DNA from: an archaeon
GTDB lineage: Archaea; Hydrothermarchaeota; Hydrothermarchaeia; JALTZZ01; JALUTC01
Assembly (NCBI GenBank): GCA_027051265.1
Contig: JALTZH010000071.1
Span: forward strand, 1-18,620
DNA: 18,620 nt
Direction: 5' to 3'
The notes beneath the pieces are model-generated. The model saw only the letters and a program-made list of their open reading frames with translations. It did not search any database and was not told the DNA's origin. A program made the position numbers and the translations under genes. Positions 7,118-15,598 of this stretch are shown here, piece by piece (within the stretch, counting starts at the first letter, position 1; each line of letters opens with the position of its first letter).

Positions 7118-7650
7118 AAAATGAAAACGTTATGAGAAGATTAAAAATTGCAAAGGTTGTTATCAATGTAGGAGTTGGAGATTCTGGTGAAAGATTACTA
7201 AAAGCTGAAAAGATGCTGAAATATGTCATTAAAAACATACTCGGAAAAGATCGACAACCAATAAAAACTTTAGCCAAGAAAACGATACAGACATGGAACA
7301 TTAGAAAAGGTCAACCTATAGGATTAAAACTAACGTTGAGAGGAGAGGATGCCATTAAATTTTTAGATAAAGCTTTTGAAGCAATAGATAGAAAACTTCC
7401 ATCGAGTGTTTTTGATTCTGAGGGTAATTTTTCTTTTGGTATAAAAAGGTATATCGATATACCAGGAATAAAATATGATCCCGATATAGGAATATTTGGT
7501 ATGGATGTTTGTGTTACAATTGAGAGGCCAGGATATAGAATAAAATATAGAAAAAGATGTCGTGTGAGAAAAATACCAAAACGTCATCGCGTAACTAAGG
7601 AAGAAGCTATAGATTTTATAAAAAATAAATTTAATATAAATATAATATAA
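7114..7650 (+). CDS. rpl5: Large-subunit ribosomal protein uL5
   Basis: This 178-residue protein of the central protuberance binds 5S rRNA and contacts P-site tRNA. Conserved features are [23 protein letters not shown], then [22 protein letters not shown] and [17 protein letters not shown]. The start ATG 7114 has GAGGTG about 8 nt upstream and gives an ATGA overlap with eS4. An internal ATG at 7132 would also leave the whole conserved core. A 20-bp spacer with its own SD precedes uS14. Confidence 0.95.
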   Translation: MKNENVMRRLKIAKVVINVGVGDSGERLLKAEKMLKYVIKNILGKDRQPIKTLAKKTIQTWNIRKGQPIGLKLTLRGEDAIKFLDKAFEAIDRKLPSSVFDSEGNFSFGIKRYIDIPGIKYDPDIGIFGMDVCVTIERPGYRIKYRKRCRVRKIPKRHRVTKEEAIDFIKNKFNINII

Positions 7651-7670
7651 TTGTTCTTGAGGTAATGATT

Positions 7671-7814
7671 ATGAAGAAGACTTTATGTAAAGGAGCAAGA
7701 AAATGTAGATTATGTGGAACACATAGAGGAATAATTAGGAAGTACGGGTTAATGATATGTAGAAGATGTTTTAGACTTGTTGCTGAAGAGCTTGGGTTTA
7801 GAAAATATAATTAG
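7671..7814 (+). CDS. rps14: Small-subunit ribosomal protein uS14, zinc-binding short form
   Basis: This 47-residue protein helps assemble the 30S head. My translation starts [16 protein letters not shown] and ends ELGFRKYN before TAG. Two CxxC pairs (Cys12/15 and Cys30/33) form the zinc-binding site of the zinc-type uS14. [16 protein letters not shown] is the family core. It is a few residues shorter than typical archaeal uS14 (about 50-56). ATG 7671 is chosen because GAGGT (7659-7663) is 7 nt away; ATG 7665, in frame, is too close to that SD. Position between uL5 and uS8 is the conserved one. Confidence 0.95.
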   Translation: MKKTLCKGARKCRLCGTHRGIIRKYGLMICRRCFRLVAEELGFRKYN

Positions 7815-7830
7815 GAGGTGATTCCAGAAA

Positions 7831-8220
7831 ATGTCTTTTGATCCTTTAGCCAATGCAATGATTGCAATGAAGAATGCTGAGATGGTGGGTAAGAGAGAAA
7901 TAATAATAAAACCCGCATCAAAACTCATAGGTAAAGTTCTTAAGATAATGCAAGAGTACGGTTATATAGGTGAGTATGAATTTATAGATGACGGTAGGAG
8001 TGGAAAATTCAGAGTAAAGCTTATAGGTAAAATAAACGATTGTAAAGCGATAAAACCTAGATTCAAAGTGAAAAAAACAGAGTACGAAAAATATGAAAAA
8101 CGTTTTTTACCAGCTAGAGGTTTTGGGATACTGATCGTTTCAACGGATAGAGGAGTTATGACACATTACGAAGCAAAACGTTTAGGTATTGGTGGGAGAT
8201 TAATAGCTTATGTTTGGTGA
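7831..8220 (+). CDS. rps8: Small-subunit ribosomal protein uS8
   Basis: This 129-residue protein binds the central domain of 16S rRNA and is a key assembly protein. It starts with [17 protein letters not shown]. The C-terminal half has the family motif [39 protein letters not shown]. The SD at 7814-7822 (GGAGGTGAT) is nearly a perfect complement of the archaeal 16S 3' end, 8 nt before ATG 7831, and is the strongest in the window. uL6 follows after 5 bp. Confidence 0.97.
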   Translation: MSFDPLANAMIAMKNAEMVGKREIIIKPASKLIGKVLKIMQEYGYIGEYEFIDDGRSGKFRVKLIGKINDCKAIKPRFKVKKTEYEKYEKRFLPARGFGILIVSTDRGVMTHYEAKRLGIGGRLIAYVW

Positions 8221-8225
8221 TCATC

Positions 8226-8771
8226 ATGATAAAAGTTGAAAGAGACGAAGTTGAAATTCCTGAGGATGTTGAAATATCGATAAAGAAGGAATTGTTAAAT
8301 TACATAGTTACAGTTAAAGGCAAGTTGGGAACTTTAAGAAGAGAATTTAAATCCTATGGAGTAATAATAAGAAAGGAAAATAACAAAATTATAGTAGAAG
8401 CTTATTGGCCAAATCATAAACAAAAAGCGTTAGTTTATACAATTGCATCTCATATAAGAAATATGATACGTGGTGTTAAAGAAGGATTCAAATATAAGCT
8501 AAAAATAGTTTATTCACATTTCCCAATGAATGTTAGAGTTGTTAACGATGAAATTATTGTTGAAAACTTTTTGGGAGAAAAAGCACCTAGAAAAGTTAAA
8601 ATCTATGGTAATTGTAAAGTAAGCGTTAAAGGGGATATAATTGAAGTTTTTGGTATTAATATAGAAGAAGCCGGTATAACAGCAGGAAGAATTGAGGCTT
8701 TAACAAAGGTTAAAAACAAAGATAGGAGAAAATTTCAAGACGGAATTTATATAATTGAAAAACCGGAGTAG
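8226..8771 (+). CDS. rpl6: Large-subunit ribosomal protein uL6
   Basis: This 181-residue protein of two similar domains lies near the sarcin-ricin loop. Recognisable parts are VEIPEDVEISIKKELLNYIV, VKGKLGTLRREF, ASHIRNMIRGVKEGFKYKL and the second-domain segment VNDEIIVENFLGEKAPRKV. The start is ATG 8226, since GGTG at 8216-8219 overlaps the uS8 stop at correct spacing. The TTG at 8214 would add residues lying inside uS8. The length equals that of archaeal homologues (about 180-185). Confidence 0.96.
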   Translation: MIKVERDEVEIPEDVEISIKKELLNYIVTVKGKLGTLRREFKSYGVIIRKENNKIIVEAYWPNHKQKALVYTIASHIRNMIRGVKEGFKYKLKIVYSHFPMNVRVVNDEIIVENFLGEKAPRKVKIYGNCKVSVKGDIIEVFGINIEEAGITAGRIEALTKVKNKDRRKFQDGIYIIEKPE

Positions 8772-8777
8772 ATTTTT

Positions 8778-9158
8778 ATGAAAAGGAAAAGAATTTTAAG
8801 TAAGGAAGAATTGTTAAGGAAAATAAATCCGTTTTATAAAGAGAGAGAATTTTTCAGATACTCGAATCCATTATACAAAGAGGATTCGTGGAGAAGACCT
8901 AGAGGAATCCATAGCAAAGTTAGAAGAAAATTGGAAGGTAAACCACCCATGCCAGGAAAAGGTTATAAGAAACCGGAAATCGTAAGAGGATTACATCCAT
9001 CTGGCTATAGAGAAGTGCTCGTTTACAACTTAAAAGATTTAGAGCGTATAAATAAAGAAAAAGAGGCAATAAGAATAGCATCAACAGTTGGTAAGAGATT
9101 AAGAATTAAGATTATTGAAAAAGCTAAAGAACTTGGAATTAAAATATTAAACGAGTGA
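8778..9158 (+). CDS. rpl32e: Large-subunit ribosomal protein eL32
   Basis: This 126-residue protein is present in archaea and eukaryotes only. Evidence is the central SWRRPRGIHSKVRRKLEGKPPMPGKGY region, the GLHPSGYREVLVYN motif and the C-terminal IASTVGKRLRIKIIEKAKELGIKI. Start ATG 8778 follows the uL6 stop by 6 bp, with GGAG at 8765-8768 as a modest SD. It is followed by eL19 in the usual archaeal spc order. Confidence 0.95.
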   Translation: MKRKRILSKEELLRKINPFYKEREFFRYSNPLYKEDSWRRPRGIHSKVRRKLEGKPPMPGKGYKKPEIVRGLHPSGYREVLVYNLKDLERINKEKEAIRIASTVGKRLRIKIIEKAKELGIKILNE

Positions 9159-9165
9159 TTTTTAT

Positions 9166-9654
9166 ATGGTTAAGGATCTAAGAGTTCAAAGAAGACTTGC
9201 AGCAGAAATATTGAAAGTTGGTATAAATAGAGTAGTATTCGATAGAAATAGATTAAAAGAAATAAGTGAAGCAGTTACAAGAGAAGATATAAAGAAATTA
9301 ATAGAAGAAGGTGCTATTAAAGCAAGAAAAGAGAGAGGTATTAGCAGAGGAAGAGCTAGAGAGCGAGAGAAAAAGAGAAAAAAAGGTAGAAAAAGAGGTT
9401 ACGGAAAGAGAAAAGGAAAGAAAACTGCTAGATACCCAAGAAAAAAGGCATGGATTAACAGGATAAGAGCGCAGAGAAGAATTCTTAAGGAGTTGAGAGA
9501 TAAGGGTGTTATAGATAGAAAAACGTATAGAAAATTATACCTCATGGCAAAAGGAGGATATTTCCGTAGTAAATCACATCTTCTAGAATATGTTAAACAA
9601 AGAGTAGGAGATAACAAAATATTAAACGAAATAATAGAAAGAGAGGTTGGATGA
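9166..9654 (+). CDS. rpl19e: Large-subunit ribosomal protein eL19
   Basis: This 162-residue, highly basic protein forms intersubunit bridges. The N-terminus [19 protein letters not shown], the linker RARERE through [11 protein letters not shown] (residues about 64-90, almost all Arg/Lys/Gly) and [33 protein letters not shown] are diagnostic. The C-terminal helix seen in some archaea is fairly short here. The spacer after eL32 is 7 bp, and uL18 begins 1 bp after the stop. Confidence 0.96.
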   Translation: MVKDLRVQRRLAAEILKVGINRVVFDRNRLKEISEAVTREDIKKLIEEGAIKARKERGISRGRAREREKKRKKGRKRGYGKRKGKKTARYPRKKAWINRIRAQRRILKELRDKGVIDRKTYRKLYLMAKGGYFRSKSHLLEYVKQRVGDNKILNEIIEREVG

Positions 9655-9655
9655 G

Positions 9656-10252
9656 ATGGCAAAATCCGCTATTTATAGAGTTCCATTTAGAAGAAGAAGA
9701 GAAGGAAAAACCAATTATAGAAAAAGATTAAAACTATTGTTATCAGAAAAACCTAGATTGGTTGTAAGAAAATCGAACAAACATATAATAGCGCAGATAA
9801 TAAAGTTCGATACAAAAGGTGATAGAACATTGGTATCAGTTCATTCTAACGAGTTGATAAAAAAATACGGTTGGAAAGGAAATACGAAAAATATTCCAGC
9901 ATGTTACTTAGTAGGATTACTTATCGGATTCAAAGCGTTAAAGATAGGTATTAAAGAAGCTGTACTTGATATAGGTTTAATACCTGCTACAAAGGGTGGT
10001 AGAGTGTTTGCAGTACTAAAAGGAGCTGTTGATGCAGGATTAAAAGTACCACATAGCGATGAGATATTCCCCGATGAGTATAGGATAAGAGGAGAGCATA
10101 TTGCAAAATACGCTGAAATTCTTAAAGAAAATGCTAAGCAACGTTTTTCTTTGTATTTTGAGAAAGGATTAAATCCAAAGGATTTACCTAAACATTTTGA
10201 TGAAGTTAAACAAAAGATAATTGAAGAGTATAGAGGTGTTAAAAATGCTTGA
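9656..10252 (+). CDS. rpl18: Large-subunit ribosomal protein uL18
   Basis: This 198-residue protein binds 5S rRNA together with uL5. The N-terminus [24 protein letters not shown] is the archaeal/eukaryotic uL18 signature. It is followed by [16 protein letters not shown], and [36 protein letters not shown] near the C-terminus. ATG 9656 has GAGGTT (9643-9648) 7 nt upstream; TTG 9647 overlaps that SD. The end overlaps uS5 by 8 nt. Confidence 0.96.
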   Translation: MAKSAIYRVPFRRRREGKTNYRKRLKLLLSEKPRLVVRKSNKHIIAQIIKFDTKGDRTLVSVHSNELIKKYGWKGNTKNIPACYLVGLLIGFKALKIGIKEAVLDIGLIPATKGGRVFAVLKGAVDAGLKVPHSDEIFPDEYRIRGEHIAKYAEILKENAKQRFSLYFEKGLNPKDLPKHFDEVKQKIIEEYRGVKNA

Positions 10253-10877
10253 GGAATGGGAACCAAAAACAGAGTTGGGTAAACTCGTTAAAGAGGGAAA
10301 AATATCAGATATTAGAGAAATTTTCAGAAAAAGAATACCAATATTAGAACCCGAGATTGTTGATTATCTCTTACCTAATTTAAAGGAAGAAGTTGTTGAA
10401 TTGAATCTAGTCCAACGGATGCATAAATCTGGAAGAAAAACGAATTATAGAGTTTCGGTTGTAGTTGGTAACGAAGATGGTATAGTAGGTATAGGATCAG
10501 CAGTAGCAAAAGAAGTTGGAGCTGCAATAAGAAAAGCCGTAAAGGTTGCTAAACTTAACGTTATACAGATAAGAAGAGGATGTGGAAGTTTTGAGTGTAG
10601 TTGTAAAGATCCTCATAGCATTCCTTTCAGAGTTGAAGGAAAATGTGGTAGTGTAAGAGTTGTTTTAATACCTGCACCAAGAGGAACAGGATTAGTAATT
10701 GGTGATAGAGCAAAGAAAGTACTTAAATTAGCAGGTATAAAAGATATATGGTCTCAAACTTTTGGTCATACAAAAACGGAATGGAACTTTGTTGCTGCAA
10801 CGTTTGATGCTCTAAAGAAGTTATCACTTATCAAAATAAATGAAAAATTTGTCAAAGAAATTGGAATGGAGTGGTAA
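10245..10877 (+). CDS. rps5: Small-subunit ribosomal protein uS5
   Basis: This 210-residue protein contributes to decoding accuracy at the back of the 30S subunit. A dsRBD-like N-terminal domain covers about residues 50-115 ([26 protein letters not shown]). It is followed by the archaeal [19 protein letters not shown] and the S5 C-terminal domain, [38 protein letters not shown]. The Cys-rich segment (C113, C118, C120) is normal in archaea. ATG 10245 has GAGGTG (10233-10238) 6 nt upstream. The reading from 10221 would start inside uL18 with unconserved residues. Confidence 0.96.
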   Translation: MLEEWEPKTELGKLVKEGKISDIREIFRKRIPILEPEIVDYLLPNLKEEVVELNLVQRMHKSGRKTNYRVSVVVGNEDGIVGIGSAVAKEVGAAIRKAVKVAKLNVIQIRRGCGSFECSCKDPHSIPFRVEGKCGSVRVVLIPAPRGTGLVIGDRAKKVLKLAGIKDIWSQTFGHTKTEWNFVAATFDALKKLSLIKINEKFVKEIGMEW

Positions 10878-10879
10878 AT

Positions 10880-11356
10880 ATGGAAGAAAGAAAGGGAAGA
10901 ATTGCTGTAATTAGAGTTAGAGGAAGAGTAAACGTTGATAAAAAGATCGAGGATACCTTACACATGTTAAGATTAAAACGTGTAAATCATTGTGTAATAA
11001 TAGACGATAGGCCTAGTTATCTTGGAATGATTAGAAAGGTTATTAATTATATTACATGGGGTTATATCAATAAGGATACGTTCGCTGCATTATTAAGAAA
11101 AAGAGGAGAAGTTGAAGGATATGGAAGATTGGATGATGATTATCTAAAAAAGCATACAAAATATTCATCTATAGAAGAATTTGCTGATGCTTTTATGAGA
11201 TTTGAGGCAGAGTTGGATGATATTCCAGGTCTAAAGAAAGTGTTTAGATTACATCCTCCCAAAAAAGGTTGGAGATCAATAAAAAGAAGCTATAAAGAAG
11301 GAGGAGCGTTAGGGTTCCGTGACAATATGGATGAATTACTCAGGAGGATGATGTAA
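10880..11356 (+). CDS. rpl30: Large-subunit ribosomal protein uL30
   Basis: This 158-residue protein is the long archaeal/eukaryotic L30/L7 form. It shows IAVIRVRGRVNVDKKIEDTLHMLRLKRVNHCVIIDD, then MIRKVINYITWGYINKDTF and the C-terminal FRLHPPKKGWRSIKRSYKEGGALG. The length is typical of archaea and more than twice the bacterial form. Start ATG 10880 is 2 bp after the uS5 stop with GGAG at 10868-10871; GTG 10871 is possible but unnecessary. Its stop shares one base with the uL15 start. Confidence 0.95.
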   Translation: MEERKGRIAVIRVRGRVNVDKKIEDTLHMLRLKRVNHCVIIDDRPSYLGMIRKVINYITWGYINKDTFAALLRKRGEVEGYGRLDDDYLKKHTKYSSIEEFADAFMRFEAELDDIPGLKKVFRLHPPKKGWRSIKRSYKEGGALGFRDNMDELLRRMM

Positions 11357-11796
11357 TGGCAACCAGAAAGAGAAAAATTAGGAAATTAAGAGGATCGAGA
11401 ACATGTGGTAAAGGTAGTCATAAGAAAGCTAGAAGTGGTAAAGGAAGTAGAGGAGGAAGAGGAATGGCTGGTAGTTTTGGACAAAAATTCAGTTACGTAA
11501 TAAAATATATGCCTGATCATATAGGAAAACGTGGTTTTACACCTCCTAAAGTTGTTAGGAAAGAGTATAAATGTATAAACGTTGGAATTTTAAACGAAAA
11601 AGCTGAAGAATATTTAAGAGAAGGTTTAGCTGAACTTAAAGATGACAAGATATATATAGACGTTAAAAAACTAGGATATGATAAAGTATTAGGTGCTGGT
11701 ATTGTAACGAAGAAGTTAATAGTAAAAGCAAAGATGTTTTCAAAAAGAGCTGTGGAAAAAATTAAAGCTGCAGGTGGAGAAATAATAACAGATTAA
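11356..11796 (+). CDS. rpl15: Large-subunit ribosomal protein uL15
   Basis: This 146-residue late-assembly protein of the large subunit has the Gly/Arg/Lys-rich N-terminal tail RKLRGSRTCGKGSHKKARSGKGSRGGRGMAG. That tail threads into rRNA and is the family hallmark. A globular domain follows, ending KVLGAGIVTKKLIVKAKMFSKRAVEKIKAAGG. The start overlaps the uL30 stop by one base, with GGAGG about 9 nt upstream. It is immediately followed by secY, as in most prokaryotic spc operons. Confidence 0.96.
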   Translation: MATRKRKIRKLRGSRTCGKGSHKKARSGKGSRGGRGMAGSFGQKFSYVIKYMPDHIGKRGFTPPKVVRKEYKCINVGILNEKAEEYLREGLAELKDDKIYIDVKKLGYDKVLGAGIVTKKLIVKAKMFSKRAVEKIKAAGGEIITD

Positions 11797-11800
11797 ATAT

Positions 11801-13147
11801 ATGAGTTTAAAAAATTTTGAAAATTTCTTATTAAATATTCCTGAAGTTAAATCTCCTGAAAGAAAATTAGATTTGAAATCTAGGTTTAAATGGACTCTTA
11901 TTGCTTTGGTATTATATTTCATAATGGCAAATACCATGCTTTACGGTTTTGATAGAACAGCTGAGAACTATTTTAAGAACATTCAAGTAATTCTTGCATC
12001 AAATTTTGGTACTTTAATGACTTTAGGAATAGGGCCTATTGTAACGGCAAGTATCGTTCTTCAATTGTTAGTTGGTGGAAAAATATTAAGATTTGATTTA
12101 TCTAATCCAAGAGATAGATTATTCTTTAATAATTTGCAAAAGTTTTTAGCTATAGTTTTTACTGTATTTGAAGCAGCAGTTTTAGTTTTTACCAACGCTT
12201 TACCAGCGGAGGGTAATAGATTTGATTATAAAATACTAATAATATTACAACTTGCAATAGCTGGTACATTATTAATTTATTTGGATGAAGTTGTAACAAA
12301 ATATGGAATAGGATCTGGTATAGGTTTGTTTATACTTGGAAGTGTATCTCAAGAAATTGCTTGGAGAGGATTCAACCCATTTTCAACTGGAGAAGCTCCG
12401 GATGGTTTATTACCAAGATTTATTTATACTTTGATTAAAGGATATCCAGATTTTCTTCTAATAATTCCTTTCATAGCAACTATCACAATATTGGCAATCG
12501 TAATATATCTTGAAGGTGTAAGAATAGAGATACCGATAGCATATGGAAGATTTATGGGAATGAAGACGAGATTTCCAATAAAATTTATATATGCTAGTGT
12601 AATTCCTGTAATATTTGCCAGTATATTGATGGCTAACGTTCAATTATGGGCTAGAATCCTTGAAAACCTGGGCTATCCAATATTAGGACATGCAGGTACT
12701 GCTAATACGTCACCAACAGGAATAGTTAAATACTTCACCATACCTTCACCAATATATTCCGGAAATTTTGATCCCATACATGCGTTTATATATTCTATAA
12801 TACTTATTTCTCTTGCTATAATTTTCTCAATTTTTTGGGTTGAGTTAACGAATATGAATGCAAAAGCTGTAGCAATGCAATTAAAACAGTTTGGTTTTAC
12901 TTTACCTGGATTTAGATCAGATACTAGAGTTTTGGAGCAAATTCTTCAGAGATATATACCAGTTGTTACAATTTTAGGTGGTGCTACAGTAGGTTTTCTT
13001 GCCGCTTTTGGTGATGTTACCGGAGCATTAGGTGGTGGTACAGGTTTATTATTAACCGTTGGAATATTACATAGGATGTATGAAGAAATTGCAAGAGAAA
13101 AAGCTTTTGAAATGTTTCCAGCGTTAAAGAAAATTTTTGGTGAGTAA
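11801..13147 (+). CDS. secY: Preprotein translocase channel subunit SecY
   Basis: This 448-residue pore subunit (Sec61-alpha type) of the Sec translocon exports or inserts proteins into the membrane. About ten hydrophobic segments are visible, near residues 31-50, 76-92, 113-133, 144-161, 170-185, 217-237, 262-283, 325-347, 386-405 and 411-424. The plug region (about 60-75) lies before TM2. The cytosolic loop after TM6 holds RIEIPIAYGRFMG, and the TM8-9 loop holds FRSDTRVLEQIL with conserved arginines. There is no SD at normal spacing before ATG 11801, so translation probably depends on coupling to uL15, whose stop is 4 bp upstream. uppS follows after 2 bp. Confidence 0.97.
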   Translation: MSLKNFENFLLNIPEVKSPERKLDLKSRFKWTLIALVLYFIMANTMLYGFDRTAENYFKNIQVILASNFGTLMTLGIGPIVTASIVLQLLVGGKILRFDLSNPRDRLFFNNLQKFLAIVFTVFEAAVLVFTNALPAEGNRFDYKILIILQLAIAGTLLIYLDEVVTKYGIGSGIGLFILGSVSQEIAWRGFNPFSTGEAPDGLLPRFIYTLIKGYPDFLLIIPFIATITILAIVIYLEGVRIEIPIAYGRFMGMKTRFPIKFIYASVIPVIFASILMANVQLWARILENLGYPILGHAGTANTSPTGIVKYFTIPSPIYSGNFDPIHAFIYSIILISLAIIFSIFWVELTNMNAKAVAMQLKQFGFTLPGFRSDTRVLEQILQRYIPVVTILGGATVGFLAAFGDVTGALGGGTGLLLTVGILHRMYEEIAREKAFEMFPALKKIFGE

Positions 13148-13149
13148 TT

Positions 13150-13914
13150 ATGCTGAAAAAGATAATTTACAAAATTTATGAGAAAAATTTAGAGAATCAA
13201 ATAAAAAGAGGTCCACTTCCTAAACATCTAGCTATAATAATGGATGGCAATAGGAGATTTGCTAGAAAATATAACATGCCTACATTCTTTGGTCATAAAT
13301 TAGGAGCTGAAAAATTGATAGAAGTTTTAAGATGGTGTTATGATTTAGGTATAAAAATAGTAACAGTATACGCATTATCTCTGGAGAACTACTACAAAAG
13401 AAATAAAAACGAGTTAAACAATTTGTTCATGTTATTTAGTGAATATGCGAAGAAGTATCTTCATAACAAAGACATTCATAAAAATAAAGTGAGAATAAAA
13501 TTCATTGGAAAATTAAATCTATTACCTGATTATGTAATCGAATCCTTTAGACTTTTAGAAAAAGCAACGGAGAATTATAATAACTATAGGTTAAATATAG
13601 CTGTATGTTATTCTGGTAGGGAAGAAATACTTGAAGCTATAAGAAGATTATGTGTTGATTTTAAGAATGGAAAGATAAGCTTAAAGGATATTGATGAAAA
13701 CATGTTTCGAAAATATCTTTACATAAACGATATACCAGATCCCGATATGATAATAAGAACTTCTGGTGAGGAAAGACTTTCAAACTTTTTGTTATGGCAC
13801 TCTGCATATTCCGAATTTTATTTTTGTGAAGCTTATTGGCCTGAATTTAGGAAGATTGATTTATTAAGAGCAATAAGAGTTTATCAAATGAGAGAAAGAA
13901 GATATGGTAAGTGA
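13150..13914 (+). CDS. uppS: Cis-prenyltransferase (undecaprenyl/polyprenyl diphosphate synthase family)
   Basis: This 254-residue enzyme adds isopentenyl units in cis to an allylic diphosphate. In archaea it makes the long polyprenyl (dolichol-type) carrier for protein N-glycosylation. The catalytic Asp is D32 in AIIMDGNRRFARK. Further motifs are VTVYALSLENYYKR (72-85), CYSGREEILEA (153-163) and DPDMIIRTSGEERLSNFLLW (197-216), then AYSEFYF and W230. The C-terminus RRYGK includes the RxG element of the family. GGTGAG (13139-13144) overlaps the secY stop, 5 nt before ATG 13150, so it is cotranscribed and probably coupled to secY. Chain length of the product cannot be read from the sequence. 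The next gene is 194 bp away. Confidence 0.93.
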   Translation: MLKKIIYKIYEKNLENQIKRGPLPKHLAIIMDGNRRFARKYNMPTFFGHKLGAEKLIEVLRWCYDLGIKIVTVYALSLENYYKRNKNELNNLFMLFSEYAKKYLHNKDIHKNKVRIKFIGKLNLLPDYVIESFRLLEKATENYNNYRLNIAVCYSGREEILEAIRRLCVDFKNGKISLKDIDENMFRKYLYINDIPDPDMIIRTSGEERLSNFLLWHSAYSEFYFCEAYWPEFRKIDLLRAIRVYQMRERRYGK

Positions 13915-14044
13915 ATAACTCCTCTTATAATTATTATGTTGATACTTTATTCTATTAGATTAAATTACGCTACTTCTAATTTCGAACGATAATAAAGATA
14001 CTTACGAGTTACTTATTTGCTTAACTGTTAAATTAATGATTACT

Positions 14045-14070
14045 ATTAATGATCATTTTCGATTATCGAT
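14045..14070 (+). promoter_or_regulatory. Cluster of palindromes and repeats upstream of the ilvC promoter
   Basis: AATGATCATT (14048-14057) is a perfect 10-bp palindrome. CGATTATCG (14060-14068) is a second palindrome around one central base. The element ATTAATGAT occurs twice, at 14032-14040 and 14045-14053. All lie just upstream of the TATA box at 14076-14085, a usual place for archaeal regulator sites such as those of Lrp-type factors that control amino-acid genes. The repeats are seen; operator function is inferred. AT-rich DNA yields such palindromes by chance fairly often. Confidence 0.3.
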
Positions 14071-14075
14071 TATAA

Positions 14076-14085
14076 TTTATAAATA
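14076..14085 (+). promoter_or_regulatory. TATA box of the ilvC unit; leaderless start predicted
   Basis: TTTATAAATA is a near-consensus archaeal TATA box centred about 28 bp before the ilvC ATG. Initiation 22-27 bp downstream of its centre would fall at or within a few bases of the start codon. No SD-like purine motif occurs in the 30 bases before ATG 14109. Both facts point to a leaderless transcript, unlike the SD-led ribosomal genes. Confidence 0.6.
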
Positions 14086-14108
14086 TGTTATTTAACACAA
14101 TATAATAC

Positions 14109-15095
14109 ATGACAAGGATTTATTATGATAAAGATATAGATTTAAATATATTAAAGAACGAAACTATCGCAATAATAGGATATGGTTCTCAAGGTAGAGC
14201 TCAGGCATTAAACATGAGAGATTCAGGTCTTAACGTTATACTAGGTTTAAGAGAAGGCGGAAAATCTTGGAAAAAAGCAAAAGAAGAAGGATTCCGTGTT
14301 TACAAAATTGATGAAGCAGTTAAACGAGCAACAATCGTTCACATACTTATACCAGATCAAGTACAACCAGAAGTTTACGAGAAATATATCGGAAAAAATT
14401 TAAGAGAAGGAATGGCGTTATGCTTTTCACATGGATTTAACATAAGATTTAAACAAATAGTTCCTCCGGACTTTGTTGATGTTATAATGGTTGCACCTAA
14501 AGGACCGGGACTAATGGTTAGAGAGTTATACAAACAAGGTTTTGGTGTACCTGCGTTAATAGCTATAGAACAAGATTATACAGGAAAAGCGAAGGAGAGG
14601 GTTTTAGCTTTGGCTAAAGCAATAGGGGCAGGAAGAGCTGGAATTATAGAGACAACATTTGCTGAGGAAACGGAAACGGATTTGTTTGGTGAGCAAGTTG
14701 TATTATGCGGTGGAGTTACGGAACTGATAAAAGCAGCTTTCGATACATTGGTTGAAGCCGGATATCAACCGGAAATTGCATACTTCGAATGTCTTCACGA
14801 ACTTAAGTTAATAGTTGATTTAATATATAAATATGGAATTGAAGGAATGTGGAAAAATGTAAGCAATACTGCAGAATACGGTGGAAGAACAAGAGGAAAA
14901 AGGATTATAAACGATTCCGTAAAAAAGGAAATGAAAAAAATTCTTGAAGAGATACGAAGTGGTAAATTTGCAAGAGAGTGGGTATTGGAATATAAATCCA
15001 ATATGCCTGTACTAAATAGTTTAAGAAGTATAGAAAAAGAACATCTTATTGAGAAAGTTGGTAATAAATTGAGAGAGATGATGAAGTTGAAATGA
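14109..15095 (+). CDS. ilvC: Ketol-acid reductoisomerase, class I
   Basis: This 328-residue enzyme converts acetolactate and acetohydroxybutyrate to the dihydroxy acids of valine/leucine and isoleucine synthesis, using Mg2+ and NAD(P)H. The N-terminal Rossmann domain has GYGSQG at 24-29. Catalytic and metal residues are visible: H108, K131 (APKGPG), D191 and E195 (DLFGEQ), E227 and E231 (ECLHEL), and S252. The length equals class I enzymes (about 330). The coenzyme loop reads LREGGKSW (47-54); the family usually has Ser at position 51, contacting the NADPH 2'-phosphate, so NADH use is possible. It has its own promoter, appears leaderless, and its stop overlaps the next gene as ATGA. No other branched-chain gene is nearby. 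Confidence 0.96.
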   Translation: MTRIYYDKDIDLNILKNETIAIIGYGSQGRAQALNMRDSGLNVILGLREGGKSWKKAKEEGFRVYKIDEAVKRATIVHILIPDQVQPEVYEKYIGKNLREGMALCFSHGFNIRFKQIVPPDFVDVIMVAPKGPGLMVRELYKQGFGVPALIAIEQDYTGKAKERVLALAKAIGAGRAGIIETTFAEETETDLFGEQVVLCGGVTELIKAAFDTLVEAGYQPEIAYFECLHELKLIVDLIYKYGIEGMWKNVSNTAEYGGRTRGKRIINDSVKKEMKKILEEIRSGKFAREWVLEYKSNMPVLNSLRSIEKEHLIEKVGNKLREMMKLK

Positions 15096-15598
15096 AAGAA
15101 AGATATGAAAATGAAAAGGAAGAAGAGAGGAAAGAAAAGGAACTTCTTATTATACCAGAGCATATTCTCCATTCCATGGAGAAACTTAATGAGAACATTG
15201 AGAGATTGTTGGAACTTATTCAGAATCAACCTGCAGAAGATATGACAATGAAATCTATTGAAGAATATACAAAAGCATTAGTCGAAAAGTTATCAGAATT
15301 AGTTTCTTTATATTCTAATATTTTAACCGTGTTAAAAAATATTGAAAGCAAATTGGATTCACTAGTTGTAAAGGAGACATCTGGGAAAGCATCTGAAGAG
15401 TTATCTTACACATCACTTAAGATTTTGGAGATATTAAACGAAAGGAAACGTGTAACAGATAGAGAGTTGATGAAGATGTTAAAATTAAAAAAGAATGAAC
15501 TACAACAATACTTGAGAGAACTTGAAGATAAAGGCATGGTAAGGATATATGAGGTTAAATCTTTTTTTTCTAAAAAAAGAATAATTGAAAAAGTATGA
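15092..15598 (+). CDS. Coiled-coil protein with C-terminal winged-helix domain, unknown function
   Basis: This 168-residue soluble protein is not a family I can name. Residues 1-18 are almost all charged (Lys/Glu/Arg). Residues about 24-45 and 55-92 have heptad-like Leu/Ile spacing, suggesting two coiled-coil helices for oligomerisation. Residues about 105-168 resemble a winged helix: a helix ([13 protein letters not shown]), then a helix-turn-helix ([27 protein letters not shown]) and a wing strand (MVRIYEV). This is the arrangement of many archaeal DNA-binding regulators. ATG 15092 overlaps the ilvC stop (ATGA), and its own stop overlaps the next ATG (ATGA), so the three proteins are probably made together. 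A transcription regulator of this unit is a reasonable guess; the sequence does not prove it. Confidence 0.7.
   Translation: MKERYENEKEEERKEKELLIIPEHILHSMEKLNENIERLLELIQNQPAEDMTMKSIEEYTKALVEKLSELVSLYSNILTVLKNIESKLDSLVVKETSGKASEELSYTSLKILEILNERKRVTDRELMKMLKLKKNELQQYLRELEDKGMVRIYEVKSFFSKKRIIEKV

Noticed and set aside
7665-7670. Alternative uS14 start two codons upstream
   Set aside because: ATG 7665 is in frame but only 1 nt from the GAGGT motif; ATG 7671 has normal spacing.
13915-14031. Spacer after uppS examined for an intrinsic terminator or small gene
   Set aside because: AT-rich without a clear hairpin plus T-run and without an open frame of useful length; the end of the superoperon transcript cannot be placed from the sequence.
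14795-15229. 144-codon minus-strand frame across the ilvC/winged-helix junction
   Set aside because: Phe/Leu/Ser-rich composition mirrors the Lys/Glu-rich codons on the plus strand; no SD or promoter and no recognised domain.
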